Below, piece after piece: positions 48,015 to 56,620 of a stretch of 64,000 bases of DNA. Source of the DNA: Streptomyces sp. NRRL F-5727 (lineage in GTDB: Bacteria > Actinomycetota > Actinomycetes > Streptomycetales > Streptomycetaceae); contig NZ_JOGX01000006.1 of assembly GCF_000719555.1 (NCBI RefSeq), positions 1 through 64,000 on the forward strand, written 5' to 3'. Within the stretch, counting starts at the first letter, position 1. Each line of letters starts with the position of its first letter. Made by a program: the position numbers and the translations under genes. The notes under the pieces are model-generated. The model saw nothing but the letters and a program-made list of their open reading frames with translations, was not told where the DNA came from and ran no database searches.

Positions 48015-48623
48015 TCAGCCCGCGTCGACCGTCCGGTCCGGAGCGCCGGTCGACGGGTCCAGCGTGATCCGCGTCGTCCCGTCGCTGCCGGTGACCAGGA
48101 GGGCGTCCGGCCCGTCCCAGGCGACCGCGACGAAGCCCGAGCGCTCCCCGTACATGGCCACCGGATGGCTTCGGGCGGTGAGACCCGACCCGGAGACCAC
48201 CGTCACGCGCCACAGCGGGTCGATGAGCGCGGCGCCCGTCTCCACCGTCACGTACCGCTCCACGCCTTCCGGCGCGGCCCAGCGCTCCGACTCCTCCCAG
48301 CCGGGGGAGAGGAAGTCGCCGAGGACCACCCGCAGGAACACCAGCAGCACGGCCGCCGCCGCGCACACCGCGACCAGCCCCTCACGGGCCCACCCCCGCC
48401 TGCCCGCCAGCCGGACGCCCACCGCGCACAGCACCGCCATGGCGAGCCAGTACGGCCAGGGGGCCCCGAACGCGGCCAGCAGAACCACCAGCCGCGTGGA
48501 CTCCGCCACCAGGGACCCCAGCGTCTGGACCACCGGGGCCAGCAGCCCCACGGCGATCAGCACCACTGCGGCAACCGGCCGCCGCCGCATGGTTGTCGTA
48601 CGCGTGTTCGTCGTCATGGTCAC
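48015..48623 (-). CDS. membrane protein of unknown function
   Basis: A 202-residue protein with three predicted hydrophobic segments in its first ~110 residues (VAAVVLIAVGLLAPVVQTLG, LLAAFGAPWPYWLAMAVLCA, GLVAVCAAAAVLLVFLRVV) and a soluble C-terminal half ending in a beta-rich segment (YVTVETGAALIDPLWRVTVV, TGSDGTTRITLD). GTG 48623 has AGGA upstream. The next gene upstream on this strand is another small membrane-anchored protein 17 bases away, so they likely form a pair. No family recognised. Confidence 0.75.
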   Translation of the reverse strand: MTMTTNTRTTTMRRRPVAAVVLIAVGLLAPVVQTLGSLVAESTRLVVLLAAFGAPWPYWLAMAVLCAVGVRLAGRRGWAREGLVAVCAAAAVLLVFLRVVLGDFLSPGWEESERWAAPEGVERYVTVETGAALIDPLWRVTVVSGSGLTARSHPVAMYGERSGFVAVAWDGPDALLVTGSDGTTRITLDPSTGAPDRTVDAG

Positions 48624-48640
48624 GGGGGGATCCTGCCAGG

Positions 48641-49144
48641 TCAACGGGGCTCGCGTACGTAGTCGCTGTAGCGATTGCCGTCGGCGTCCGCCCAGTGGTC
48701 CGGGTGAACGGTCGCCCGTTCGCCGGTGCCGTCGACGTCGACATAGAGGCTGCAGCTCTGGGCAGCGGGATCCTGGAAGCTCATGAAGAGCGCCCGTGGC
48801 TCATCGATGTCGCCGAACTTCCACGTGAGGCCGGCCGGCTGGGCGACCGATTCCATCAGCCACTCGCAGGATGCGGACAACGACGCTCCCGTCAGGGACG
48901 CGGTGCCGTCCCCGCGTATGGTGAGACGCCCTCCACCGTCTTCCTCGGTCCAGACGCCCTCGACGTTCGCGACGTCCAGACTTCGCCGATCGGCGGGGAC
49001 GATCAGCACGTCGGCGGCGACCCATGCCAACGCCCCGGCGGCCACCGCCAGTGCCGTCGTCACCCGCAGGATCATGCGGGTGCTTCGGGACAGGGGAGGT
49101 CTGCGCGGGCGAGGAGGCGCGGGAGGGGAGGTCTCGGACGTCAT
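48641..49144 (-). CDS. membrane-anchored protein of unknown function
   Basis: A 167-residue protein with a Pro/Arg-rich cytoplasmic start, one hydrophobic anchor (ILRVTTALAVAAGALAWVAA, residues ~25-45) and an extracellular domain containing VEGVWTEEDGGGRLTIRGDG and two cysteines (SASCEW, QSCSLYV) that could pair. The domain resembles small lipocalin-like or secreted beta-barrel modules only in general pattern. It lies 4 bases after the PucR-type gene's stop on the same strand and precedes the other membrane-protein gene. Function unknown. Confidence 0.75.
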   Translation of the reverse strand: MTSETSPPAPPRPRRPPLSRSTRMILRVTTALAVAAGALAWVAADVLIVPADRRSLDVANVEGVWTEEDGGGRLTIRGDGTASLTGASLSASCEWLMESVAQPAGLTWKFGDIDEPRALFMSFQDPAAQSCSLYVDVDGTGERATVHPDHWADADGNRYSDYVREPR

Positions 49145-49148
49145 CCGC

Positions 49149-50348
49149 TCACCCTGACGCAGTCAGCCGGAACGCGTCCAGTGCCAAGGTCATCTCCGTG
49201 AGGTCCCGCGGCCGGGACAGCGACCGGGACGTCAACTGCTCAAGCCGCCGCAGCCGGTTGAAGACCGTGTTGCGGTGGCAGTAGAGGCGGCCCGCCGCCC
49301 GCCCCGCCGAGCCCTCGCACTCCAGCCACGCGTCCAGCGTCTCCAGGAGCACCGCCCGGTCCGCCGGGTCGAGTTCGAGGAGGGCGCCGAGGACGTCCGT
49401 GACGAGGAGGTCCGCCAGGTCCGGCTGACCCACGATCAGCGCGCCCGTCATGCGGCGGTCCAGGCGGACGACCTGGCGCGAGCCGGGCGGGCAGGTGCGG
49501 AGGGCGAGTTCGGCGAGGCGGCGGGCACGGCCCAGTTCGGTGAGGCCCGTGACGACCGGGCTGATGCCGCCCGGGCCCGGGGCCCGCCCGTCGAGGAGGT
49601 CCGCCAGCGCGTCCAGGCCCGTGCCGTCGGCCAGCGCCACCACCCCGATCTCGCAGTCGGCCCGCATCCGCCACAGGAACCGCAGCCCCTCCGCCCGCAC
49701 CTGGCGGTGGAAGGGCTCGCGCTCCTCCCGGCGGTCCGGGCGCAGGACCACCACCGCGTACCGGCCCTGCTCCGGCAGGTCCAGGCCCGCCGCCGCCCGC
49801 GCCACCATCTCCGGCGCCCGCTGGCCCTGCAGCAGCGCGTCCAGGAGCGCCTGCAGCTGCTCGTCCGTGCGGCGCCGCAGCTCCGCCTCGGTCGCCCGGT
49901 ACGCCTCCGAGGCGCGGTCCGCCTGCGCGTCCACCGCCGACCAGACCGTCGTCGCCGACTGCATCAGCGCCGCGAGCTGCGCCGCGTCGGGGCCCGCGCC
50001 CTCGATCAGCGCGTCCCACACCAGATGCCCGGCGTGCCGGTACGCGTGCACCACCAGCTCCAGCGGCATGCCCTGCTCGGCCCGCCGCCGGCCCAGCAGC
50101 TCCGCGTGCTCCAGGTCCCGCCGGGGCGAGTGCCGGGGCGCCGAGATCATCTCGATCCCGATCCGCATCGCCTCCTGAGCCTCCTGCCAGTGCTGGTCGT
50201 AGGGCACGATCCGCCCGTAGGCGGGCTCGTACGCGTGCAGCTCCGTCAGATGCTCGTCCACCAGTTCCGGCACCCGCTCCAGAAGCGCCGTGCACGCCCG
50301 CGCGAGCACCTTCCAGTCGTCACCGGTCCGCCGTCTGCGCCGTCCCAT
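49149..50348 (-). CDS. PucR-family transcriptional regulator
   Basis: A 399-residue regulator with a helical N-terminal sensor half (residues ~1-170, including LLERVPELVDEHLTELHAYE), a GGDEF-like degenerate middle domain typical of the CdaR/PucR group, and the C-terminal PucR helix-turn-helix (residues ~335-395: LLETLDAWLECEGSAGRAAG, LYCHRNTVFNRLRRLE). Such proteins often activate purine, proline or sugar-acid catabolism. It is divergent from the hydrophobic-amino-acid ABC transporter operon over 208 bases, which suggests that transporter as its target. ATG 50348. Confidence 0.9.
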   Translation of the reverse strand: MGRRRRRTGDDWKVLARACTALLERVPELVDEHLTELHAYEPAYGRIVPYDQHWQEAQEAMRIGIEMISAPRHSPRRDLEHAELLGRRRAEQGMPLELVVHAYRHAGHLVWDALIEGAGPDAAQLAALMQSATTVWSAVDAQADRASEAYRATEAELRRRTDEQLQALLDALLQGQRAPEMVARAAAGLDLPEQGRYAVVVLRPDRREEREPFHRQVRAEGLRFLWRMRADCEIGVVALADGTGLDALADLLDGRAPGPGGISPVVTGLTELGRARRLAELALRTCPPGSRQVVRLDRRMTGALIVGQPDLADLLVTDVLGALLELDPADRAVLLETLDAWLECEGSAGRAAGRLYCHRNTVFNRLRRLEQLTSRSLSRPRDLTEMTLALDAFRLTASG

Positions 50349-50401
50349 GCCGGGAGCATCCACCGCCCCGCGCCCCACGGCAACGCCCTGACGCGCAGCG
50401 T

Positions 50402-50415
50402 TGTGCGCATGCACA
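50402..50415. promoter_or_regulatory. inverted repeat in PucR / ABC transporter intergenic region
   Basis: TGTGC (50402-50406), 4 bases, then GCACA (50411-50415) make a short symmetric element 54 bases upstream of the PucR-type start and about 142 bases upstream of the transporter operon. A candidate binding site for the regulator; the arms are short, so confidence is low. Confidence 0.35.
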
Positions 50416-50556
50416 GCCCCCCGGCGGCCCCGCTGGTCACCGGCAGCGATTCTCCCGCCGGGCGTGGACGGGCGGTCCGCGCGGTGCTGGGGTGAGCGCC
50501 ACCGAACGGCCGAGTAGCACGCACGAGTAACAACGGCGGCCGGGGAAAGGGGAGTC

Positions 50557-51405
50557 ATGGGAGGTACCGCACCCGCCCTGACGGTGACGGATCTGACGGC
50601 GGGATACGGACCGGTGCACGCGCTCAGGCGCGTGTCGCTGACCGTGCCCGCGGGCGCCGTCGTCACCGTCCTCGGCGGCAACGGCGCCGGCAAGTCCACA
50701 CTGCTGCGGGCGGTCTCGCGGACCCTGCGGTTCCACGGCGGCGCCGTGGTCTCCGGCACGGTCGCCGCGTCCGGCCGGCCGCTCGACGGGCTGCCGCCCG
50801 ACCGCGTCGTGGCCGCCGGCGTCTGCCAGGTCCCCGAGGGCCGGCAGGTCTTCGCCCGGATGACGGTCGAGGACAACCTGCGGGCCGGCGGGCTCGCCCG
50901 GCGCGGCGACCGCGCCGCGAAGGCCGCCGCCCTGCGCCGGGTCCACGAACTCTTCCCCGTCCTCGCGGAGCGCTCCCGGCAGCCCGCCGGGCTGCTCTCC
51001 GGCGGCGAGCAGCAGATGCTCGCCGTCGGCCGCGCCCTGATGGCCGCCCCCGAACTGCTCCTCCTCGACGAGCCGTCGCTCGGCCTGGCCCCGCTGATGG
51101 CGGCCCGGATCGCGGACGCCGTCCGGGAGATCAACGCCCAGGGCACGGCCGTGCTGCTCGTCGAGCAGAACGCGGCGCTCGCCCTCCGGCTCGCCTCCCA
51201 CGCGTACGTCCTGGAGGTCGGCGAGGTCACCCTCTCCGGCCCGGCGGCCGAACTCGCCGCCTCCGACGAGGTCCGCCGCCGCTACCTCGGCGTCGTCGAC
51301 GCCGACGCGGCGGAGGACGCCGCCCGGGCCAGGGCCGCCCACCCCGTCCTGTCCCGCTGGGACGAAACCCCCCGCGGCCCGCGCCGCAAGGAGACCCCCC
51401 GATGA
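50557..51405 (+). CDS. livF: branched-chain amino acid ABC transporter ATPase
   Basis: A 282-residue ABC ATPase of the LivF subgroup: Walker A GGNGAGKST, the LivF-typical VCQVPEGRQVFARMTVEDNL, signature LLSGGEQQMLAVGRAL, Walker B LLLLDEPSLGLAP and the H-loop replaced by VEQNAALAL, where LivF proteins have Gln-Asn as here. The ~30-residue C-terminal tail is polar and Arg-rich. ATG 50557 follows AAAGGGGAG. First gene of a five-gene operon with ATGA/GTGA overlaps throughout; energises import of a hydrophobic amino acid or a related compound. Confidence 0.93.
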   Translation: MGGTAPALTVTDLTAGYGPVHALRRVSLTVPAGAVVTVLGGNGAGKSTLLRAVSRTLRFHGGAVVSGTVAASGRPLDGLPPDRVVAAGVCQVPEGRQVFARMTVEDNLRAGGLARRGDRAAKAAALRRVHELFPVLAERSRQPAGLLSGGEQQMLAVGRALMAAPELLLLDEPSLGLAPLMAARIADAVREINAQGTAVLLVEQNAALALRLASHAYVLEVGEVTLSGPAAELAASDEVRRRYLGVVDADAAEDAARARAAHPVLSRWDETPRGPRRKETPR

Positions 51406-52247
51406 GCACCCCGGACGAGCCGACCGTCCCCGCCCCGCGCACCCCCGGCCCCGGAGCCGCCCCGGCCCGCGACGACGTGCCCGCCCTCACCGTCACCGGC
51501 CTCACCGTCCGCTTCGCCGGACTCACCGCCCTCGACGGCGTCGACTTCACCGTCCGCCCCGGCACCGTGCACGCCCTCATCGGGCCCAACGGCGCCGGCA
51601 AGTCCACCTGCTTCAACGTGCTCTCCGGGGTGTACCGGGCCACCTCCGGCTCCGTGCGCCTCGGCGACCACGAGCTGACCGAGCTGCCCCCGCACCGGAT
51701 CGCCGGCCTCGGCGTCGGCCGGATCTTCCAGAACCTGGCCCTGCCGCCGCGCGCCACCGTCGAGGACAGCCTGATGCTCGGCCGCCACCGGCTCACCCGC
51801 ACCGGCTTCCTCGCCGCCGGGCTCCGGCTGCCGTCCGCCGCCCGCGAGGAGGCCCGGCACCGGGCCCGCGTCCGCGAGATCGCCGACTTCGTCGGCCTCG
51901 GCGACCAGCTCGCGAAACCCGCGGGCTCCCTCCCGTACGGACAGCAGAAGCTCGCCGAACTGGCCCGCGCCCTCTGCATGGAGCCCACCCTGCTCCTCCT
52001 CGACGAACCCGTCGCCGGCATGACCGCCGACGAGCGCCGCCGCACCGCCGCCGTCATCGCCGGCGTCCGCGACGGCCTCGGCATCTCCGTGCTCCTCGTC
52101 GAGCACGACATGGGCCTCGTCATGCGGCTCGCCGACTCCGTCACCGTCCTCGAATTCGGCCGCCGCATCGCCGACGGCAGCCCCGCCGACGTACAGAACG
52201 ACCCGGCGGTCGTCCGCGCCTACCTCGGAGAGGAGACCGCCGCGTGA
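51402..52247 (+). CDS. livG: branched-chain amino acid ABC transporter ATPase
   Basis: A 281-residue ABC ATPase of the LivG subgroup. Walker A GPNGAGKST, FQNLALPPRATVEDSLMLG, signature SLPYGQQKLAELARAL (the LivG-type YGQQ variant of the LSGGQ motif), Walker B LLLLDEPVAGM and switch VEHDMGLVM. An N-terminal ~25-residue Pro/Ala-rich extension precedes the domain. The start overlaps livF by 4 bases and the stop overlaps the permease gene by 4 bases. Confidence 0.93.
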   Translation: MSTPDEPTVPAPRTPGPGAAPARDDVPALTVTGLTVRFAGLTALDGVDFTVRPGTVHALIGPNGAGKSTCFNVLSGVYRATSGSVRLGDHELTELPPHRIAGLGVGRIFQNLALPPRATVEDSLMLGRHRLTRTGFLAAGLRLPSAAREEARHRARVREIADFVGLGDQLAKPAGSLPYGQQKLAELARALCMEPTLLLLDEPVAGMTADERRRTAAVIAGVRDGLGISVLLVEHDMGLVMRLADSVTVLEFGRRIADGSPADVQNDPAVVRAYLGEETAA

Positions 52248-53134
52248 GCACCTTCGCCGAGTTCCTCATCAACGGGCTCTCCCTGGGCTCCATCTACGCC
52301 CTCATCGCCCTCGGCTTCGTCGTCATCTTCCGCGCCACGGAGGTCGTCAACTTCGCCCACGCCTCGCTGCTCCTGGCCGGCGGCTACCTCGTCGCCGTCC
52401 TCCACGAACCGCTCGGCTTCTGGCCCGCGCTGGCCGCCGGGACGGCGGGCGCGGCCGTCGTCGGCGCCGCCGTCGAGTTCCTGGTGATGCGCCGCCACCG
52501 GGGCGCTGACCACAGCGTCCTCGCCATCGTCACCATCGGCGTCGACATCCTCCTCGCCACCGAGCTGACCCGCCGCATCGGCACCGACATCCTCTCGCTC
52601 GGCGACCCGTGGGGCGACGCCGTCGTCACCCTCGGCCCGGTGACGATCGCGGAGACCCGGATCGCCGCCCTGCTCGCCGCCGCCCTCCTCATCACCGCCT
52701 TCCTCCTCGCCTTCCGGCACACCTCCTGGGGCGTGGCCATGCGGGCCGCCGCCGAGAGCCAGGAGACCGCCGCCCTGATGGGCGTCCGGCTCGGCAGGGT
52801 CTCGCTCGGCGCCTGGGCGGTCGCCGGGGCCCTGGCCGCGGTCGCCGCGCTCTTCCTCACCGTCTTCCCCACCCCCGGCCTGGAGCGGGGCACCTCGCTC
52901 GCCGCGCTCAAGGCGTTCCCCGCCGCGATCCTCGGCGGCCTCGACTCCACCACCGGCGCGCTCGCCGGCGGCCTGATCGTCGGCGTCACCGAGTCCCTCG
53001 CCACCGGCTACCAGTCCGACCTGGCCTTCCTCGGCCGGGGGATCGGGGACCTCGCCCCGTACCTGGTGATGGTCGCGGTGCTGCTGATCCGCCCGGCCGG
53101 CCTCTTCGGCACGAAGGAGCTCGCCCGTGTCTGA
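52244..53134 (+). CDS. livH: branched-chain amino acid ABC transporter permease
   Basis: A 296-residue LivH-type inner-membrane permease with about eight hydrophobic segments: INGLSLGSIYALIALGFVVI at the N-terminus, the EAA-like loop SQETAALMGVRLGRV contacting the ATPase, and AFPAAILGGLDSTTGALAGG near the end. GTG 52244 overlaps livG (GTGA), and the 3' end overlaps livM by 8 bases. Confidence 0.93.
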   Translation: MSTFAEFLINGLSLGSIYALIALGFVVIFRATEVVNFAHASLLLAGGYLVAVLHEPLGFWPALAAGTAGAAVVGAAVEFLVMRRHRGADHSVLAIVTIGVDILLATELTRRIGTDILSLGDPWGDAVVTLGPVTIAETRIAALLAAALLITAFLLAFRHTSWGVAMRAAAESQETAALMGVRLGRVSLGAWAVAGALAAVAALFLTVFPTPGLERGTSLAALKAFPAAILGGLDSTTGALAGGLIVGVTESLATGYQSDLAFLGRGIGDLAPYLVMVAVLLIRPAGLFGTKELARV

Positions 53135-54203
53135 GCCCCGCAGGACCCCCGCCAGGGCGTACGCCCGGGCCGCCGCCGGCCTCGGCGGCCTCGTCCTCCT
53201 CGCCCTCCCCTTCTACCTGGAGCGGTTCTGGCTCCAGGCCGGGCTCTTCGCCATGGCCGCCGCCCTCGGCGCGATCGGCATCAACCTCCTCACCGGCGCC
53301 ACCGGCCAGCTCTCCATGGGCCACGCCTTCTTCCTCGCCGTCGGCGCCTACGGCTACTGCGCCCTCGCCGGCGACGGCACCGACGGGCTCTCCGGCCTCG
53401 GCCTGCCCGGCTGGCTCGCCGCCGTCCTCGCCGTCGGCCTCGCGGGCCTCGCCGGCGGGGTGTTCAGCCCCATCGCGGGCCGGCTGCACGGCGCGTACCT
53501 CGGCATCGCCACCCTCGCGCTGATCTTCATCGGCCAGCACGTCCTCTTCAACGCCCACGGCCTCACCGGCGGCTACAACGGCCGGGCCGTCCCCCCGCTG
53601 AACCTCTTCGGCCTCACCTTCGACGACGCCGAACTCCTCGTCCTCCAGGTGCCGTTCGGCTCCGTCGAGAAGCTCTGGTACCTGGGTCTGGTCCTGCTGC
53701 TCGGCGGGGTGCTGTTCGCCCGCGGGGTGCTCCGCGGCCGCCCCGGACGGGCCATGAACGCCATCCGCGACCACCGGATCGCGGCCGGCGTGATGGGCAT
53801 CCCGGTCGCCCGGCACCGGGCCGCCGTCTTCGTGCTCTCCTCCATGTACGCGGGCCTGGCCGGCGTCCTGCTCGCCCTGGTCTTCCAGCGGACCGTGCCC
53901 GAGTACTTCGGCATGGCGCTCTCCCTGGAGTACCTGGCGATGATCGTCATCGGCGGCCTCGGCTCGGTCGCCGGGGCCGTCGCGGGCGGCGTCTTCGTCG
54001 CCCTGCTCCCGCAGGTCCTCGGCCGGTACGCCGAGGCGCTGCCGCTGGTCTCCGCCCCCGGCACCGGTGGCGTCGCCCCCGGCGAGGCCGCCCGCTACCT
54101 CTACGGCGCCGCCGTCGTCGGCGTCGTCCTCTTCCTGCCCGGCGGCCTCGCGAGGCTCGTCGCGCGAACCCCGATCCACCGACCCTCAGGGGAGACACGA
54201 TGA
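53127..54203 (+). CDS. livM: branched-chain amino acid ABC transporter permease
   Basis: A 358-residue LivM-type permease with about ten hydrophobic segments; NLLTGATGQLSMGHAFFLAV and the coupling loop MNAIRDHRIAAGVMGI are the family landmarks, with LEYLAMIVIGGLGSVAGAVA following. It has the larger size and extra loop usual for LivM. The frame starts at GTG 53127 inside livH and ends in an ATGA overlap with the binding-protein gene. Confidence 0.93.
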   Translation: MSEPRRTPARAYARAAAGLGGLVLLALPFYLERFWLQAGLFAMAAALGAIGINLLTGATGQLSMGHAFFLAVGAYGYCALAGDGTDGLSGLGLPGWLAAVLAVGLAGLAGGVFSPIAGRLHGAYLGIATLALIFIGQHVLFNAHGLTGGYNGRAVPPLNLFGLTFDDAELLVLQVPFGSVEKLWYLGLVLLLGGVLFARGVLRGRPGRAMNAIRDHRIAAGVMGIPVARHRAAVFVLSSMYAGLAGVLLALVFQRTVPEYFGMALSLEYLAMIVIGGLGSVAGAVAGGVFVALLPQVLGRYAEALPLVSAPGTGGVAPGEAARYLYGAAVVGVVLFLPGGLARLVARTPIHRPSGETR

Positions 54204-55468
54204 AGCACAGACGACAGGCGGCCGTGCGGGGCCTCGCCGCGGCGCTCGCCACGCTGGTCGCGCTCACCGCCGCGGGCTGCAGCTCCAAGGCGAAGACCGG
54301 CGACGGCAAGCAGACCGGCGCGGGCGGGATCAAGACCGGCGAGGGCGTCACCGACACCACCATCACGCTCGGCGCGCTCACCGACATGACCGGCGTCTAC
54401 GCCACCCTCGGCAAGAGCGTCACCCAGGCCCAGCAGCTGTACGTGAAGCAGGTCAACGCCGCCGGCGGCATCTGCGGCCGCACGCTGGAGCTCACCGTCC
54501 GCGACCACGGCTACGACCCGCAGAAGGCGCTCGCCGCCTACACCGAGCTGGAGCCCAAGGTCGTCGGCTACCCCCAGTTCATCGGCTCCCCGTTCGTCGC
54601 CGCCGTCAAGCAGCGCGTCGACGGCCAGGACAAGGGCCTGGTCATGCCCCAGGCGTGGTCGGCCTCGCTGCTCGGCTCCCCGTACATCCGCGTCCTCGGC
54701 GCCACCTACGACGTCGAGACGATCAACGCGGTCGACTTCCTCGTCACCGAGAAGGGCCTCGCCAAGGGCGACAAGCTCGGGCACGTCTACTTCGAGGGCG
54801 ACTACGGCGAGAACGCGCTCAAGGGCTCCAAGTACGCAGCCGAGAAGGCCGGCCTCACCGTCGTCGAGCAGAAGATCAAGCCGACCGACAACGACATGTC
54901 GGCGCAGGTCGCCGCGCTCAAGCAGGCCGGCGTGAAGGCCGTCCTGGTCAGCGCCGGGCCCCGCCAGGCCGCCTCCCTGGTCGGCGTCGCCGCCGCGACC
55001 GGCCTCCGCGTCCCCGTCGTCGGCAACAACTCGGCCTTCGCCCCGCAGCTCCTCGGCACCCAGGCGGGACCGGCCCTGGAGAAGATGTACTGGTTCGCCT
55101 CCCCGAGCCTCCCCGTCGGCGCCGACACCCCGGTCGCCAAGAAGCTCGCCGCCGACTACGCGGCCGCCTACCCGGACGACGGCCTCGACAACGGCGTCGT
55201 CGCCGGCTGGACCGCCGTGTCCGCCTTCGGCGAGATCCTGAGGAAGGCGTGCGAGAAGGGCGACCTCAGCCGCGAGGGCGTCGCCAAGGCGCTCCTCATC
55301 CTCAGCGCCCACGACCCCGGCTTCGGCATGACCCACGACTTCAGCGACCCGAAGGCGCCGTCGTCCCGCCAGTCGGTCATCCTCCAGCCCGACAAGAAGG
55401 TCCCCGGCGGGATGCGTACGGTCCGGCAGCCCTTCGTCTCCGAGGCGGCCGAGACCTACACCCCCTGA
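54200..55468 (+). CDS. livK: ABC transporter substrate-binding lipoprotein
   Basis: A 422-residue periplasmic-binding-fold lipoprotein with a lipobox LTAAGC, lipidated Cys27, so anchored on the outer face of the membrane. The type I binding fold (Peripla_BP_6) starts at ITLGALTDMTGVYATLGKS; KVVGYPQFIGSPFVAAVKQR and VVGNNSAFAPQLL line the ligand cleft regions. Several Streptomyces LivK paralogues bind urea, amides or aromatic acids rather than branched-chain amino acids, so the ligand is open. Last gene of the operon, followed by a 20-base-stem terminator. Confidence 0.93.
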   Translation: MKHRRQAAVRGLAAALATLVALTAAGCSSKAKTGDGKQTGAGGIKTGEGVTDTTITLGALTDMTGVYATLGKSVTQAQQLYVKQVNAAGGICGRTLELTVRDHGYDPQKALAAYTELEPKVVGYPQFIGSPFVAAVKQRVDGQDKGLVMPQAWSASLLGSPYIRVLGATYDVETINAVDFLVTEKGLAKGDKLGHVYFEGDYGENALKGSKYAAEKAGLTVVEQKIKPTDNDMSAQVAALKQAGVKAVLVSAGPRQAASLVGVAAATGLRVPVVGNNSAFAPQLLGTQAGPALEKMYWFASPSLPVGADTPVAKKLAADYAAAYPDDGLDNGVVAGWTAVSAFGEILRKACEKGDLSREGVAKALLILSAHDPGFGMTHDFSDPKAPSSRQSVILQPDKKVPGGMRTVRQPFVSEAAETYTP

Positions 55469-55478
55469 CCGGCTCCGA

Positions 55479-55521
55479 CGCCCGAGGGGCGGGGACGGCA
55501 TCCGTCCCCGCCCCTCGGGCG
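55479..55521 (+). terminator. very strong hairpin after transporter operon
   Basis: A 20-base perfect stem (55479-55498 with 55502-55521) closed by a 3-base CAT loop, 11 bases after the livK stop. The arms read CGCCCGAGGGGCGGGGACGG and its complement. No U-tract. Confidence 0.85.
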
Positions 55522-55560
55522 CGTCACAAGAAGGAAATGTTCCGGTGTGATGCTCGGGCC

Positions 55561-56547
55561 ATGAACGCACTGATCGAGGAGAACGCCGCCCACCCGCGCC
55601 TGCCCGCCCTGCTCACCGCCTACCACCTCGCCACCGAGGCGGAGAAGGGCGCCGCGGTGACCGGGCCGGCCGATCTGCCGGCCGCCCGCCGCGCCGAGGC
55701 GGAGGACCCCGTCACCGCCTTCGCCGCCGACACCGTGCTGCTCGCCGCGGCCCCGGAGACGGGCGAGGCCGTCGGCTGTCTCGTCCTGAAGGCCGGGGCC
55801 GTCCCCGAGGTCAAGCGGGTGTGGGTCGAGCCGGAGGCCCGCGGCCGGGGGCTCGCCGCGGCGCTCATGGGCGAGGCGCTGCGCCGGGCCGCCGCGGCGG
55901 GCGCGCCCGCGGTGCGGCTCACCGTCTGGGAGTGGCGGGAGGGCCCCCTCGCGCTCTACCGGAAGCTGGGCTTCGAGCCCGCCGAGCCCTGGGAGGACCG
56001 GCCGGGCCTGCTCTTCCTGGAGAAGCGCCTCGCGCCCGGCGACCGCATCGAGCTCCTCGCCGCCGACGGCGTACGGGAGCACACCGACGGCCTCGCCGCG
56101 CTCCTCGTGGACGCCGTGGACGGCGGCGCCTCCGTCGGCTTCCTGGCGCCCGTGGAGCCCGCCGAGGCCGCCGCCTGGTGGGCCGGGACCGCGGGCAGCC
56201 GGGACGTGTGGGCGGCCTTCGGGCCGGACGGCGCCGTCACCGGGGCCGTCACCCTCCTCCGTACGGCCACGGCCAACGGCCGGCACCGCGGCGAGATAGC
56301 CCGGCTCCTCGTCCACCGCTCGGCCCGCGGCCGGGGCCTCGGCCGCCGCCTGCTCGCCGCCGCCGAGGCCCACGCGGCCGCCACCGGCCTCACCCTCCTC
56401 GTCCTGGACACCCAGACCGACAGCCCCGCCGAGCGCCTGTACCGGGGCGCCGGCTGGACCGCGGCCGGCACCATCCCGGCGTACGCCGCCGACCCGGCCG
56501 GCGTCCTGCGGCCCACGACCCTGTACTACAAGGTCCTGGCGGCGTGA
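55561..56547 (+). CDS. tandem GNAT acetyltransferase
   Basis: A 328-residue protein made of two GNAT N-acetyltransferase domains. Domain 1 (~20-150) has acetyl-CoA loop VEPEARGRGLAAALMGEAL and LYRKLGFEP; domain 2 (~165-325) has VHRSARGRGLGRRLLAAAE and LYRGAGWTAAG. Both keep the R/Q-x-x-G-x-G/A cofactor motif, so both may be active. The substrate is unknown. ATG 55561 has no clear ribosome-binding site. Convergent with the phospholipid genes, separated by a bidirectional hairpin. Confidence 0.9.
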   Translation: MNALIEENAAHPRLPALLTAYHLATEAEKGAAVTGPADLPAARRAEAEDPVTAFAADTVLLAAAPETGEAVGCLVLKAGAVPEVKRVWVEPEARGRGLAAALMGEALRRAAAAGAPAVRLTVWEWREGPLALYRKLGFEPAEPWEDRPGLLFLEKRLAPGDRIELLAADGVREHTDGLAALLVDAVDGGASVGFLAPVEPAEAAAWWAGTAGSRDVWAAFGPDGAVTGAVTLLRTATANGRHRGEIARLLVHRSARGRGLGRRLLAAAEAHAAATGLTLLVLDTQTDSPAERLYRGAGWTAAGTIPAYAADPAGVLRPTTLYYKVLAA

Positions 56548-56564
56548 CGGTGTGACGGCATGAC

Positions 56565-56599
56565 GAAGGGCCCGGAGGCGCGATGCCTCCGGGCCCTTC
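56565..56599. terminator. bidirectional hairpin terminator
   Basis: A 15-base perfect stem, GAAGGGCCCGGAGGC (56565-56579) and GCCTCCGGGCCCTTC (56585-56599), with loop GCGAT. It lies between the convergent GNAT and phosphatidylserine synthase genes. Confidence 0.85.
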
Positions 56600-56620
56600 A
56601 CCCGTTCCGTGCGGCCGGGG

